DNA of 64,000 nucleotides from Oscillospiraceae bacterium (lineage in GTDB: Bacteria > Bacillota > Clostridia > Oscillospirales > Ruminococcaceae). The stretch covers positions 80,124 to 144,123 of the forward strand of contig JAJQHJ010000038.1 of NCBI GenBank assembly GCA_021199795.1, in the 5' to 3' direction. Of this stretch, positions 19,309-28,151 are shown piece by piece. Within the stretch, counting starts at the first letter, position 1. Every line of letters begins with the position of its first letter. Below the pieces are notes generated by a model. It worked only from the letters and a program-made list of their open reading frames with translations. It did not search any database and was not told the DNA's origin. A program made the position numbers and the translations under genes.

Positions 19309-20201
19309 TGAAGATGATACTAGCCTCCAACAACTCCGAAAAGCTCCGCGAAATCAAGGAAATTTTAGAGCCATACGGAATCGCAGTTATTTCACAATCA
19401 GAAGCCGGAATCAAACTCGAAGTCGAGGAAACCGGCACAACCTTTGCCGAGAACTCTGAGCTCAAAGCAAGAGCAGTTTACGATTTGACACATATGCCTG
19501 TAATCGCTGATGACTCCGGAATCGCAGTTGACGCCTTGAATGGCGAACCCGGAATCTATTCCGCAAGATACGGCGGCGAGGGTATTAACGATGTAGACCG
19601 TTGCCACCTGCTTTTAAAGAACATGGAGGGCGTTCCGGATGACAAGAGAACTGCCCGTTTCGTCTGTGTGATAACCTATTTCGACGAAAACGGCGCAAAG
19701 CACCAGTTCGACGGCAAAATCGAGGGCAAAATCGGCTATGAAATGATAGGCTCTAATGGCTTTGGCTATGACCCACTCTTCATGGTTGGTTCGCGTTCCC
19801 TTGCTCAGTATACAGACGAAGAAAAGAACAGCGTCAGCCACCGTGGCAACGCATTAAGAAAGTTGGAATCATATTTGAAAGAAACCCAAGATAAGAAGAA
19901 AGCACCAACCCTCAATTCAAAGCAGCGTTCATACTTAAAAGCCTATGCTGCAAATATTGAGCCCACATTTCAGATTGGCAAAGGCGGAATAAGCGAATCA
20001 CAGGTAAAGTCAATTGACGACTATCTCACAGCTCACGAGATAGTCAAGGTCAAGTGCCTTGAAAACAGTCTTTATACAGCCAGAGAAGCAGCAGAGGAGC
20101 TTGCAGATAAAACCAATTCCGAAGTAGTGATCACCATCGGCTCCAAGGCAGTTCTGTATCGCAGGAATCCGAAGAAGCCTGTAATCGATTTCAAATCATG
20201 A
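19308..20201 (+). CDS. RdgB/HAM1-YhbY fusion: XTP/dITP diphosphatase with C-terminal CRM RNA-binding domain
   Basis: A 297-residue fusion. Residues 1 to about 195 are a HAM1/RdgB non-canonical purine NTP pyrophosphatase (LASNNSEKLREI, FAENSELKA, DDSGI, SARYGG, GYDPLF, SHRGNAL), which removes ITP, dITP and XTP. Residues of about 205-297 are a YhbY-type CRM domain (LNSKQRSYLKAYAA, QIGKGGIS, IVKVKCL, IGSKAVLYRRN) that binds pre-50S ribosomes. YhbY normally begins where this protein reads TLNSKQRS; there is no start codon or ribosome-binding site there, so one polypeptide is made. The frame is continuous. It overlaps ftsY by one base and the next gene by four (ATGA). Confidence 0.9.
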   Translation: MKMILASNNSEKLREIKEILEPYGIAVISQSEAGIKLEVEETGTTFAENSELKARAVYDLTHMPVIADDSGIAVDALNGEPGIYSARYGGEGINDVDRCHLLLKNMEGVPDDKRTARFVCVITYFDENGAKHQFDGKIEGKIGYEMIGSNGFGYDPLFMVGSRSLAQYTDEEKNSVSHRGNALRKLESYLKETQDKKKAPTLNSKQRSYLKAYAANIEPTFQIGKGGISESQVKSIDDYLTAHEIVKVKCLENSLYTAREAAEELADKTNSEVVITIGSKAVLYRRNPKKPVIDFKS

Positions 20202-21391
20202 AGATAGCGATATTTGGGGGCACATTCAACCCCATTCATAACGGACATCTGAATGTAATAGAAAACACTAAGAAAGCCCTGAGTCCAGACAAGCTGATTC
20301 TCATGCCGACTCATATTCCCCCTCATAAGGCTGTGAAAGACCTCGCATCCGACGAAGCAAGGCTTGAAATGTGCCGGCTGGTAGCAAATCTCTACGAAAA
20401 TGTCGAAGTCAGCGACTTTGAGCTGAAGTCCGAGGGCAAGAGCTACACCGTCACTACTATGGAGCATCTTAAAAGCCTCTATCCCGACGATGATCTCTAT
20501 TTCGTCATGGGAAGCGACATGCTTGATACTTTCCTGACGTGGTACATGCCGGAAAGAATCATGGAGCTATGCACATTGGTTTGCGTCTGCCGTTCGGAGG
20601 ATGACAGGAAGCAATCAGAAACCAAGGCTGAAGAGATTCGCAAAGCTGGCGGCAACTGCATCCTCATAGACTGCGGAGCTGTCGAGGCGTCCTCAACCGA
20701 AATCCGGGCTGACCTGATAGCCTATAACACCTCTTTCGGACGAATTCCCGAAAGTGTTGAGCAGTATATTCTGGAAAATGGGCTTTATAATTTCGATAAA
20801 ACGAAGTATAATAGCTACAGGGAATATTTAGAGGGGATTCTTTCCGAAAAGAGGTTCAATCACTCTCTTAATGTTGCAGACGAAGCCTTGAAATTGGCAG
20901 TACTCAACGATTGCGACCGTGAGAAAGCCTATTTTGCGGGACTTGTCCACGACATCTGCAAGGAGATTCCGACCAACGAGCAGTACGCACTTACCTTGAG
21001 AAGTCCACTCAATGTCACCGATGTTGAGCTTAATGCACCGAAAACCTATCACGGCATCGCCGGCTCGGTATTTCTGAAAGAGCATTTCGGAATCACCGAT
21101 CCGGACATCCTTTCAGCCGTCAGATACCACACAGTTGCCAAAGGCGGGATGAATCTCCTCGAGAAGATAATCTACATGGCGGATTTAATCTCAAAAGAGC
21201 GTCACTATCAGGATGTTGAGTACTATCGTGATGTCACCCATAAGGACTTGAACTTAGGGCTTTATGAGGCGATGAAGTTCTCGATTGAGGATTCAATCTC
21301 GAAAACCCGTACAATCCCGACACTGACGCTTGACGCCTACAACGAATACACCCTCTATAAACTGAGCCTCCAGGGCGAGACGAAAAATTAG
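20198..21391 (+). CDS. NadD-YqeK fusion: nicotinate-nucleotide adenylyltransferase with HD hydrolase domain
   Basis: A 397-residue fusion. Residues 1 to about 200 are NadD, which makes nicotinate adenine dinucleotide from NaMN and ATP (GGTFNPIHNGHLN with the HxGH motif, PPHK, SSTEIR). Residues of about 210-390 are a YqeK-type HD domain (RFNHSLNVADEA, GLVHDICKE, YHTVAKGG, YMADLIS); YqeK hydrolyses diadenosine tetraphosphate. In Bacillus the two are adjacent separate genes, nadD-yqeK. The start overlaps the preceding fusion gene by four bases. No start codon with a ribosome-binding site is seen at the domain junction. Confidence 0.92.
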   Translation: MKIAIFGGTFNPIHNGHLNVIENTKKALSPDKLILMPTHIPPHKAVKDLASDEARLEMCRLVANLYENVEVSDFELKSEGKSYTVTTMEHLKSLYPDDDLYFVMGSDMLDTFLTWYMPERIMELCTLVCVCRSEDDRKQSETKAEEIRKAGGNCILIDCGAVEASSTEIRADLIAYNTSFGRIPESVEQYILENGLYNFDKTKYNSYREYLEGILSEKRFNHSLNVADEALKLAVLNDCDREKAYFAGLVHDICKEIPTNEQYALTLRSPLNVTDVELNAPKTYHGIAGSVFLKEHFGITDPDILSAVRYHTVAKGGMNLLEKIIYMADLISKERHYQDVEYYRDVTHKDLNLGLYEAMKFSIEDSISKTRTIPTLTLDAYNEYTLYKLSLQGETKN

Positions 21392-21426
21392 GAACCAAAG
21401 GATTCAACGCCCTTTTGTGAGCAAAC

Positions 21427-22290
21427 ATGAAAGAGCAATTGAAAAAAATCCTGTCTAAGCTTGAAAGAGAAGAACGCCCGAGAATCAGATTCCGCCGCGG
21501 GGACAAGCTTCCCATGATGATGGCTGTATCCTGCATCATAACGGCAACTGCAACCTACATGGTCTTAAGCGGCACTGCGGCATATGCAAGGAAGCTTTCA
21601 GCACTGAGAGCCATAACGCCGGAAATTCAGGACTATGAACTCGGGGACTACTCATATGAACCTGTCACCACAAAGAGAAATATTCTTCTTTCCGTAACAG
21701 ACGAGGACGGACTGTGCCGTGTTCATGTCTTCACTTTCGATGAGGACAAGCACACCCTCGAAATCTCAGACATCCCACCAGACACTCTTGTCTCCTGCGG
21801 AGGCTTTGAGGGAACGCTTTCTGAGGCTTACGAAACCGAAGTCTACCCTGAAATAGTTTCTATGGCACTCAGCCTCCATCTTGATGGAAGTATGGCAATG
21901 GACACCGAAACTGTCTCCGACTGCATAAATCTTCTCGGAGGAGTGGAATTAACACTTGACAAAGAGCTGAAAATCGGCGACAATATATTAAGTAAGGGTA
22001 AAAGAACTGTAATGGGAAGCGTAGCGAAGGTTATCTTCTCGGACAGGGAATCGTACTCAGACGGCGATACAGACAGGATAACTGCCTATCACCGGCTTCT
22101 CATATCCTTTATATCAACTCTCAAGGAAAAAGGCGCAGTAGAGTGGGTCAGCCTGACTCTGAACCTTATTGTAAACAGAGTCGAAACCGATATGACCGTC
22201 AGCGAGACTATAGAGCTTATAAATCTCCTGAACGAGACACAAACAGAGGACATTAATATCAATTTGATAACAACAGAAAATTCAAAGTAA
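21427..22290 (+). CDS. LytR-CpsA-Psr-like membrane protein (divergent)
   Basis: A 287-residue protein with a basic cytoplasmic N-terminus, one membrane segment at about residues 35-55 (MMMAVSCIITATATYMVL) and an extracellular domain. The C-terminal part carries FSDRESYSDGDTDRITAYHRLL-like spacing that resembles the LCP motif of arginines and GD-x2-R; the earlier LCP motifs are weak. LCP proteins attach glycopolymers to peptidoglycan. In Clostridia an LCP gene often lies between yqeK and rsfS, which supports the assignment. Catalytic ability is uncertain because the family is degenerate here. Confidence 0.6.
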   Translation: MKEQLKKILSKLEREERPRIRFRRGDKLPMMMAVSCIITATATYMVLSGTAAYARKLSALRAITPEIQDYELGDYSYEPVTTKRNILLSVTDEDGLCRVHVFTFDEDKHTLEISDIPPDTLVSCGGFEGTLSEAYETEVYPEIVSMALSLHLDGSMAMDTETVSDCINLLGGVELTLDKELKIGDNILSKGKRTVMGSVAKVIFSDRESYSDGDTDRITAYHRLLISFISTLKEKGAVEWVSLTLNLIVNRVETDMTVSETIELINLLNETQTEDININLITTENSK

Positions 22291-22301
22291 AGGAGACCGA
22301 A

Positions 22302-22655
22302 ATGACAGAATTAGAAAAGATTACGACAATCGTAAAAGCACTCGACTCAAAGAAAGCGGAGGACATCCGGGTAATCAAGATAACCGACCTGACAATAATA
22401 GCCGACTACTTCGTTATCGCCGGCGGCACCTCCACAACCCATACCAAGGCTCTTGCAGATGAGACAGAATTCAAGCTTGGCGAGCTTGGAATCAAGCCCG
22501 ACCACATCGAGGGAGTCGATGGTGCAAGCTGGATAGCGATGGACTTCGGCGACATCATCGTTCACGTATTCTGCAAGGATACCAGAGCGCAATATTCGCT
22601 TGAAAAGCTCTGGAGCGACGGCGAGGCTATTGACATATCGGGAATGCTGTGCTAA
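22302..22655 (+). CDS. rsfS: Ribosomal silencing factor RsfS
   Basis: RsfS (117 residues) binds ribosomal protein uL14 and blocks subunit joining when nutrients are short. Family segments IADYFVIAGGTSTTH, KPDHIEGVDGASWIAMDFGDIIVHVF and YSLEKLW are all present. AAAGGAGA lies before the ATG, 11 bases after the LCP-like gene. It sits after nadD-yqeK as in Bacillus (yqeL). Confidence 0.95.
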   Translation: MTELEKITTIVKALDSKKAEDIRVIKITDLTIIADYFVIAGGTSTTHTKALADETEFKLGELGIKPDHIEGVDGASWIAMDFGDIIVHVFCKDTRAQYSLEKLWSDGEAIDISGMLC

Positions 22656-22710
22656 AATACAGTAGATTGACAAAAGGGTCACCCAAGTAAATTATAAGGA
22701 TTGATGTGTA

Positions 22711-25116
22711 ATGAAATATGATTTTGCAGCCGTCGAGAAAAAATGGCAGGATTACTGGGAAGAAAACCACACTTTCGATGCGAAAATAGACCACTCTAAG
22801 AAGAAGTTTTATGCTCTCGTTGAGTTCCCGTACCCCTCAGGAGCCGGACTTCACGTTGGACACGTAAAGGCATTCTCCGGACTCGAAGTAGTCTGCCGCA
22901 AGAAGAGACTTGAGGGCTATAATGTCCTCTTCCCGATAGGCTTTGACGCATTCGGACTTCCGGCAGAGAACTATGCCATCAAAACCGGCGTCCATCCGAG
23001 AATCTCCACCGATCAGAACATCCACCACTTCTCTGAGCAGTTAAAGAAAGTAGGCTTCTCGTTCGACTGGTCAAGAACCGTCGATACAACTGATGAAGAT
23101 TATTACAAGTGGACACAGTGGATATTCCTCAAGATGTTCGAGCACGGTCTTGCATTTAGAGACAAGACGTTAGTCAACTATTGCCCCAGCTGTAAAGTCG
23201 TACTGTCGAATGAAGATTCCCAGGGCGGCAAGTGTGACGTCTGCCACAGCGACGTAATCCAGAAGCCAAAGGATGTATGGTACTTAAGAATCACCGACTA
23301 CTGTGACAAGCTCCTTGAGGGCTTGGAGGAAGTAGATTACCTCCCGAATATCAAGCTCCAGCAGCAGAATTGGATCGGTAAATCCACCGGTGCATTCGTC
23401 AACTTTGAATTGAAAAATATCCCCGAAAAGCTCAGAATCTATACCACCCGTCCCGACACTCTCTATGGCGTTACATTCATGGTAATGGCACCTGAGCATC
23501 CGATTATTGACAAATATGCAGATAAGATCACCAATTTTGAAGCAGTCAAGGCATATCGCGATGAATGCGCCAAGAAGACTGAGTTTGAAAGAACCCAGCT
23601 TGTCAAGGATAAGACTGGCGTCAGACTCGAGGGCATAAGTGCAATCAATCCTGTAAACGGAACCGAAATTCCCGTCTACATATCCGATTATGTAATGATG
23701 GGCTACGGCACCGGTGCCATCATGGCAGTTCCAGCACATGACCAGAGAGACTATGAGTTTGCCAAGAAATTCGGCATCGATATAATTGAAGTCATCAAGG
23801 GCGGCGATATCTCAAAGGAAGCCTACACCGGCGATGGCGAAATGGTCAACTCCGGCGAGCTCAACGGTCTCACAAACAAGAAAGATTCCATCGAAAAGAT
23901 GATAGAAGTCCTCGAAGCCAAGGGAGTAGGCGAAAAGGGCGTTCAGTACAAGATGAAAGACTGGGCGTTCAACCGCCAGCGTTACTGGGGCGAGCCCATT
24001 CCGATAATCTATTGTGACCATTGCGGAATGGTAGCTGTTCCGTATGATGAACTGCCTTTGAAGCTTCCGGAAGTTGAAAACTTCGTCCCCGGCTCAGACG
24101 GCGAAAGCCCACTTGCCAAGATCGACAGCTTTGTAAACTGCACTTGTCCTAAGTGCGGCAGACCCGCCAAGAGAGAAACCGACACCATGCCCCAGTGGGC
24201 TGGCTCATCCTGGTACTATCTCAGATACTGCGACCCGCACAACACCGAGGCACTTGCTTCCAGGGAAGCACTCGATTACTGGATGCCTGTTGACTGGTAC
24301 AACGGCGGCATGGAGCATGTCACCCGCCACCTCATCTATTCGAGATTCTGGCATAAATTCCTTTACGATATCGGAGCCGTCAACACTTCCGAGCCTTACA
24401 TCAAGAGAACCGCACAGGGACTCGTTTTAGGACTCGATGGCGAGAAGATGAGTAAGTCAAAGGGCAATGTAGTTGACCCACTTGATGTAATCAATGAGTA
24501 CGGCGCAGACGTCTTAAGAGTCTACACCCTCTTCATGGGCGACTATGAAAAGGCAGCTCCCTGGAGCGAATCAAGCGTCCGTGGTTGCAAGAGATTCCTT
24601 GAAAGAGTCTGGGCACTTCAGGACACCCTCATCGATGGCGACACCTACAGACCTGAGTTTACATCAAAGATGCATAAGCTCATCAAGAAAGTCAGTGGCG
24701 ACATCGACACGATGAAGTACAACACTGCAATTGCTGCAATGATGACAATCCTTAACGACTTTGCAGCCGCAGGCTCAATCAACCGTGCTGAGCTCAGGGA
24801 CTTTCTCATCATGCTCTATCCGTTTGCCCCTCATATCACTGAGGAAATGTACACAGCTTGTGGCTTCGGCGGATATATCCACGATGCCAAGTGGTGCACC
24901 TATGATGAAGCTCTCTGCAAGGATTCGGAAGTCGAGATTGCAGTACAGATAAACGGCAAAATCAAGGACAAGGCAATGGTTCAGACCGAAGCCACATCCG
25001 ATGAGGTTCTCGCTCAGGTAAAGAGCATGGACAAGATAGCAAATGAGCTTTCCGGCAAGACAATTGTCAAGGAAATCTACGTCAAGGGCAAGCTTGTTAA
25101 CATCGTAGCAAAATAA
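22711..25116 (+). CDS. leuS: Leucyl-tRNA synthetase
   Basis: LeuRS (801 residues), a class I enzyme that charges tRNA-Leu and edits mischarged products. The HIGH-type motif is in GLHVGHVKAF; the KMSKS motif is at residues 579-583. The CP1 editing domain lies between (TTRPDTLYGVTFMVMAPEH). Zinc-type cysteines CPSCK...CDVC and CDHCG...CPKCG are present. The 55-base gap to rsfS shows no T-box leader; a TTGACA is present there but no well spaced -10. The ribosome-binding site is AAGGATTGATG-like and weak. Confidence 0.97.
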   Translation: MKYDFAAVEKKWQDYWEENHTFDAKIDHSKKKFYALVEFPYPSGAGLHVGHVKAFSGLEVVCRKKRLEGYNVLFPIGFDAFGLPAENYAIKTGVHPRISTDQNIHHFSEQLKKVGFSFDWSRTVDTTDEDYYKWTQWIFLKMFEHGLAFRDKTLVNYCPSCKVVLSNEDSQGGKCDVCHSDVIQKPKDVWYLRITDYCDKLLEGLEEVDYLPNIKLQQQNWIGKSTGAFVNFELKNIPEKLRIYTTRPDTLYGVTFMVMAPEHPIIDKYADKITNFEAVKAYRDECAKKTEFERTQLVKDKTGVRLEGISAINPVNGTEIPVYISDYVMMGYGTGAIMAVPAHDQRDYEFAKKFGIDIIEVIKGGDISKEAYTGDGEMVNSGELNGLTNKKDSIEKMIEVLEAKGVGEKGVQYKMKDWAFNRQRYWGEPIPIIYCDHCGMVAVPYDELPLKLPEVENFVPGSDGESPLAKIDSFVNCTCPKCGRPAKRETDTMPQWAGSSWYYLRYCDPHNTEALASREALDYWMPVDWYNGGMEHVTRHLIYSRFWHKFLYDIGAVNTSEPYIKRTAQGLVLGLDGEKMSKSKGNVVDPLDVINEYGADVLRVYTLFMGDYEKAAPWSESSVRGCKRFLERVWALQDTLIDGDTYRPEFTSKMHKLIKKVSGDIDTMKYNTAIAAMMTILNDFAAAGSINRAELRDFLIMLYPFAPHITEEMYTACGFGGYIHDAKWCTYDEALCKDSEVEIAVQINGKIKDKAMVQTEATSDEVLAQVKSMDKIANELSGKTIVKEIYVKGKLVNIVAK

Positions 25117-25139
25117 TTTCAGAAAGTTGCAAATTTCTC

Positions 25140-25168
25140 TTGACTTACTCGGGCAATTGTTCTATAAT
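25140..25168 (+). promoter_or_regulatory. Promoter of rpsU
   Basis: TTGACT at 25140-25145 and TATAAT at 25163-25168 with a 17-base spacer. It starts a roughly 115-base leader before rpsU. Confidence 0.8.
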
Positions 25169-25175
25169 GTAGTCA

Positions 25176-25275
25176 GTAGCATTGTGCGAAAACGCAATGT
25201 AAAGCGTTAGAGACTTAATGTTTCTTTCGCATATCCTCAGCCAGTGGTAGGCTTGCTGTCTGCCCCAGTGGCAAA
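25176..25275 (+). promoter_or_regulatory. Structured 5' leader of rpsU
   Basis: The leader contains several nested pairings: TGCGAAA near 25182 with TTTCGCA near 25225 closes a region that itself holds AACGC...GCGTT, and a second weak stem lies around 25246-25265 (GGTAGGC with GTCTGCC, two wobble pairs). No known riboswitch class was recognised. It may be a ribosomal-protein autoregulatory leader, but that is inference. Confidence 0.35.
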
Positions 25276-25290
25276 GGGAGGGAACATCAA

Positions 25291-25464
25291 ATGGCAGAAA
25301 TACACGTCGGTAAAAACGAATCTTTGGACACCGCTCTGAAACGCTTCAAGAGATCATGCGCTCGTGACGGTGTTATCGCCGAGGTACGTAAAAGAGAACA
25401 CTACGAAAAGCCTTCTGTAAAGCGTAAGAAGAAGTCGGAAGCTGCTCGTAAGCGTAAGTACTGA
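25291..25464 (+). CDS. rpsU: 30S ribosomal protein S21
   Basis: S21, 57 residues, a short basic protein of the small subunit that helps in mRNA start-site binding. The protein begins [20 protein letters not shown], has [22 protein letters not shown] in the middle (the conserved S21 core) and ends with a Lys/Arg-rich tail [20 protein letters not shown] lies before the ATG. It has its own promoter and terminator, as in many Clostridia. Confidence 0.96.
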   Translation: MAEIHVGKNESLDTALKRFKRSCARDGVIAEVRKREHYEKPSVKRKKKSEAARKRKY

Positions 25465-25480
25465 TAAGTAAGAAAATCAA

Positions 25481-25543
25481 GGGCGAGCGGAAGCCGATGT
25501 CATCTTTTGATGACACATCGCATCTGCCCGCTTTTGTTTTTGG
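25481..25543 (+). terminator. Intrinsic terminator after rpsU
   Basis: CGATGTCATC at 25495-25504 pairs with GATGACACATCG at 25509-25520 with a two-base bulge, and GGGC/GCCC pairs outside it. A T-rich run (TTTTGTTTTT) follows. The yqeG ribosome-binding site follows at once, so this may allow partial read-through. Confidence 0.6.
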
Positions 25544-25550
25544 AGGAAAA

Positions 25551-26060
25551 ATGCTTTTCAAGCCGAAATACGTATTCAACACCATTGCCGATATCGATAT
25601 CGGTTTTTTGAAGCAGGAAAATATCAAAGCACTTATCCTGGATCTCGATAACACCCTAACCACTCACAACAACCCAATTCCAAACGAAAAGATAGGGAAG
25701 TGGCTTGAGGGCATGAAAGCGGAGGGGCTTCCGATGCTCATCATGTCGAATAACCACTATGAGCGTGTGAAGCCGTTTTCAGAGTCACTGGGACTGGATT
25801 TTGTCTGTGACGCCGGAAAACCGTTAGGAAAAGGCTATCGCGAGGCAGTTGAACGCTTGGGACTCAGTAAAAAAGAAGTCGCCACAGTAGGAGACCAGAT
25901 TTATACAGATGTCCTCGGTTCAAATCTCCATGGAATCCGTTGCATTTTCACATTTCCAATAGTCTATGAAACCGGCTTTTGGTTCAGAGTAAAAAGAACC
26001 CTTGAAAAGCCGCTGTTACCTAAGAAAGCAAAGCTTTCTTATAGAAAGAGAGGGCACTGA
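25551..26060 (+). CDS. YqeG family HAD-IIIA phosphatase
   Basis: A 169-residue HAD-superfamily phosphatase of the YqeG type. The first aspartate motif is ILDLDNTL (DxDxT), followed by MLIMSNN (motif II) and VGDQIYTDVLGSN (motif IV). The C-terminal half after residue 140 is basic. The related eukaryotic and cyanobacterial members act on phosphatidylglycerophosphate, but the substrate here is not certain. ATG at 25551 with TGGAGG just before is preferred over a longer frame that runs through the terminator. Confidence 0.85.
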   Translation: MLFKPKYVFNTIADIDIGFLKQENIKALILDLDNTLTTHNNPIPNEKIGKWLEGMKAEGLPMLIMSNNHYERVKPFSESLGLDFVCDAGKPLGKGYREAVERLGLSKKEVATVGDQIYTDVLGSNLHGIRCIFTFPIVYETGFWFRVKRTLEKPLLPKKAKLSYRKRGH

Positions 26061-26061
26061 A

Positions 26062-26925
26062 ATGAATGCACTTTTCGGACCAGCCGGCAGCTCGGAAGCT
26101 TTTTCAAAGATATACAAAAAGTCATCCGACATGCCGAAATACCTGAATGAAATGGGTCTCGATGCCTTTGAATACCAGTGCGGACAGGGAGTAAGAGTTA
26201 CCGAGGCTACCGGGCTTGCCCTTAAATCCGAAGCTGAAAAGTGGGGAATCAGGCTTTCACTCCATTCGCCCTATTTTATCTCGCTTTCAAGCATTGAGCC
26301 TGAGAAGCGTGACAAGAGCATCGACTATATACTCCAGTCCTGCCGTGCGGCAAAGCTGATTGGAGCGGACAGAATAGTCATCCATTCCGGCTCCTGTGCC
26401 AAGATAACCCGCGAATATGCCCTGGAGCTCGCCTGCGAAACCCTTTCCCGTGCAAGACAGGCTGCAATAGCCGAGGGATTTGAAGACATCCACTTCTGCC
26501 CGGAAACGATGGGCAAAGTGAACCAGCTTGGCACCCTTGACGAGGTTCTGACTCTCTGTAAGCTTGATGATACGTTCTTGCCTACGGTCGATTTCGGACA
26601 TCTGAATGCAAGGACGTTTGGAGCCGTCAATTCGAGTGAAGCGTTCTCAGAAATCTTAGATAAGATAGAAAACGAGCTCGGAAGCGATCGCTTAAAGGTC
26701 TTCCATTCTCACTTCTCAAAGATCGAGTACACCACTCCTGGAGGCGAGAAAAGGCACCTTACGTTCGAGGACACCACCTATGGTCCCGAATGCGAGCCGC
26801 TTATGGAGCTCATAGCAAAGAAAGGTCTGACTCCCACGTTCATTTGCGAAAGCGCAGGAACGCAGGATGTCGATGCACTTACAATGAAACAAGTCTACAA
26901 TAATTATTTATCGGGAGGAAAATAA
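26062..26925 (+). CDS. AP endonuclease family 2 / endonuclease IV-like TIM-barrel protein
   Basis: A 287-residue TIM-barrel protein of the xylose isomerase-like/endonuclease IV superfamily. Metal-ligand type residues occur in expected order: LSLHSPYF, IVIHSGS, CPETMGK, TVDFGHLNA, FHSHFS and FICES. True endonuclease IV cuts abasic sites using three zinc ions; this Clostridia subfamily is often annotated as that or as a sugar isomerase, and the sequence alone does not settle which. It follows yqeG by one base and precedes the M24 peptidase by two bases, suggesting one transcript. Confidence 0.75.
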   Translation: MNALFGPAGSSEAFSKIYKKSSDMPKYLNEMGLDAFEYQCGQGVRVTEATGLALKSEAEKWGIRLSLHSPYFISLSSIEPEKRDKSIDYILQSCRAAKLIGADRIVIHSGSCAKITREYALELACETLSRARQAAIAEGFEDIHFCPETMGKVNQLGTLDEVLTLCKLDDTFLPTVDFGHLNARTFGAVNSSEAFSEILDKIENELGSDRLKVFHSHFSKIEYTTPGGEKRHLTFEDTTYGPECEPLMELIAKKGLTPTFICESAGTQDVDALTMKQVYNNYLSGGK

Positions 26926-26927
26926 AC

Positions 26928-27995
26928 ATGAGCAAATTTGAAAAGCTGTATGAAGTATTGCCTGATGGTATCGACTGCGCACTCATAACCGCAGACGTCA
27001 ACCGCAGATACTTCACAGGCATGAAGTCATCCGCAGGAACTATAGTCGCATTCAAGGACAAGGCTTACCTCATCATCGATTCAAGATACTTTGAGGTAGC
27101 AAGCCTCACCGTTAAGGATGCAGAAGTAATCCTGCAAGGCAAGCTCTTTGAGCAGATCAATGAGCTGCTAACAAAGCACGGTGCAAAGACCGTTGCCATC
27201 GAGAGCGATTATGTAACGGTGTCCCAGCTCAACAGCTTCAAGGAGAAAATCACCGCCGCAGAGGTCGTCTCTTCTAACGACTTGAGCAAGGCAATCAGCG
27301 AGCTCAGAATTGTCAAGACCCAGGATGAAATCGACAAGATGATCAAGGCTCAGAGAATAGCTGAAAAGGCTTTCGACAATGTCCTCAACTTCATCAAGGT
27401 CGGTGTCACTGAAAGAGAAATCGGTCTCTGCCTCGACTACTTCATGCTGAATAACGGCGCAGAAGACCTTTCGTTTGAGACAATTGCCCTGTCAGGCGCG
27501 AATACCTCCCGTCCCCACGGCGTAGGCGGCGACACCAAGGTCACTGAGCACAGCTTTGTCCTCATGGACTACGGCGCAACCTTTGACGGCTATCACAGCG
27601 ATATGACCCGTACCGTCTGCGTAGGCACTCCTACCGACAAGATGGCAGAGGTTTATGACGTCGTCCTCAAGACTCAGCTTGAAGCGATGAAGCATATCAA
27701 GGCAGGAGTCAACGCAAGCGACGTTGACAAAGTCGCCCGTGATATAATCACCGAAGCTGGCTATGGCGATAAATTCGGACACAGCCTCGGACATGGCGTA
27801 GGTCTTGAAATCCACGAAGCACCAGCAGCAGCCCCGTCGAGTAAGTATGTCCTCAAGGAGAACATGATCGTAACCGACGAGCCCGGAATCTATCTTCCCG
27901 GAGAGTTCGGAGTCAGAATTGAAGACTTTGTAATAGTCAAGAATGACGGCTGCATAGACATGACAGAGGCGAAAAAGTCGCTTATAGTGCTGTAA
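26928..27995 (+). CDS. M24 family Xaa-Pro aminopeptidase/dipeptidase
   Basis: A 355-residue M24 metallopeptidase that removes residues before proline. The N-terminal creatinase-like domain (about 1-125) includes YFTGMKSSAGT. The catalytic pita-bread domain has the metal ligands in MDYGATFDGYHSDMTRT (two Asp), GHSLGHGVGLEIHE (His), DEPGIYLP (Glu) and VRIEDFV (Glu). GGGAGG precedes the ATG. It ends the yqeG-barrel-peptidase run; efp downstream has its own promoter. Confidence 0.92.
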   Translation: MSKFEKLYEVLPDGIDCALITADVNRRYFTGMKSSAGTIVAFKDKAYLIIDSRYFEVASLTVKDAEVILQGKLFEQINELLTKHGAKTVAIESDYVTVSQLNSFKEKITAAEVVSSNDLSKAISELRIVKTQDEIDKMIKAQRIAEKAFDNVLNFIKVGVTEREIGLCLDYFMLNNGAEDLSFETIALSGANTSRPHGVGGDTKVTEHSFVLMDYGATFDGYHSDMTRTVCVGTPTDKMAEVYDVVLKTQLEAMKHIKAGVNASDVDKVARDIITEAGYGDKFGHSLGHGVGLEIHEAPAAAPSSKYVLKENMIVTDEPGIYLPGEFGVRIEDFVIVKNDGCIDMTEAKKSLIVL

Positions 27996-28051
27996 AAGCG
28001 AAAAAATGGCAAAAAAATAATCGTAATAATGCACAATTTTCATTCTGGCTC

Positions 28052-28080
28052 TTGCATTATCGGCGATTATCGGTTAAAAT
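28052..28080 (+). promoter_or_regulatory. Promoter of efp
   Basis: TTGCAT at 28052-28057 and TAAAAT at 28075-28080 with a 17-base spacer, about 70 bases before the efp start. Confidence 0.65.
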
Positions 28081-28151
28081 AGAATTACTAAAGACAGAAC
28101 TATCCTTTGGACATTTTATGTGATGTCCGAAAGAATTGGAGGAAATTTTAA

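Noticed and set aside
22656..22710. T-box leader before leuS
   Set aside because: The gap is only 55 bases and has no T-box sequence.
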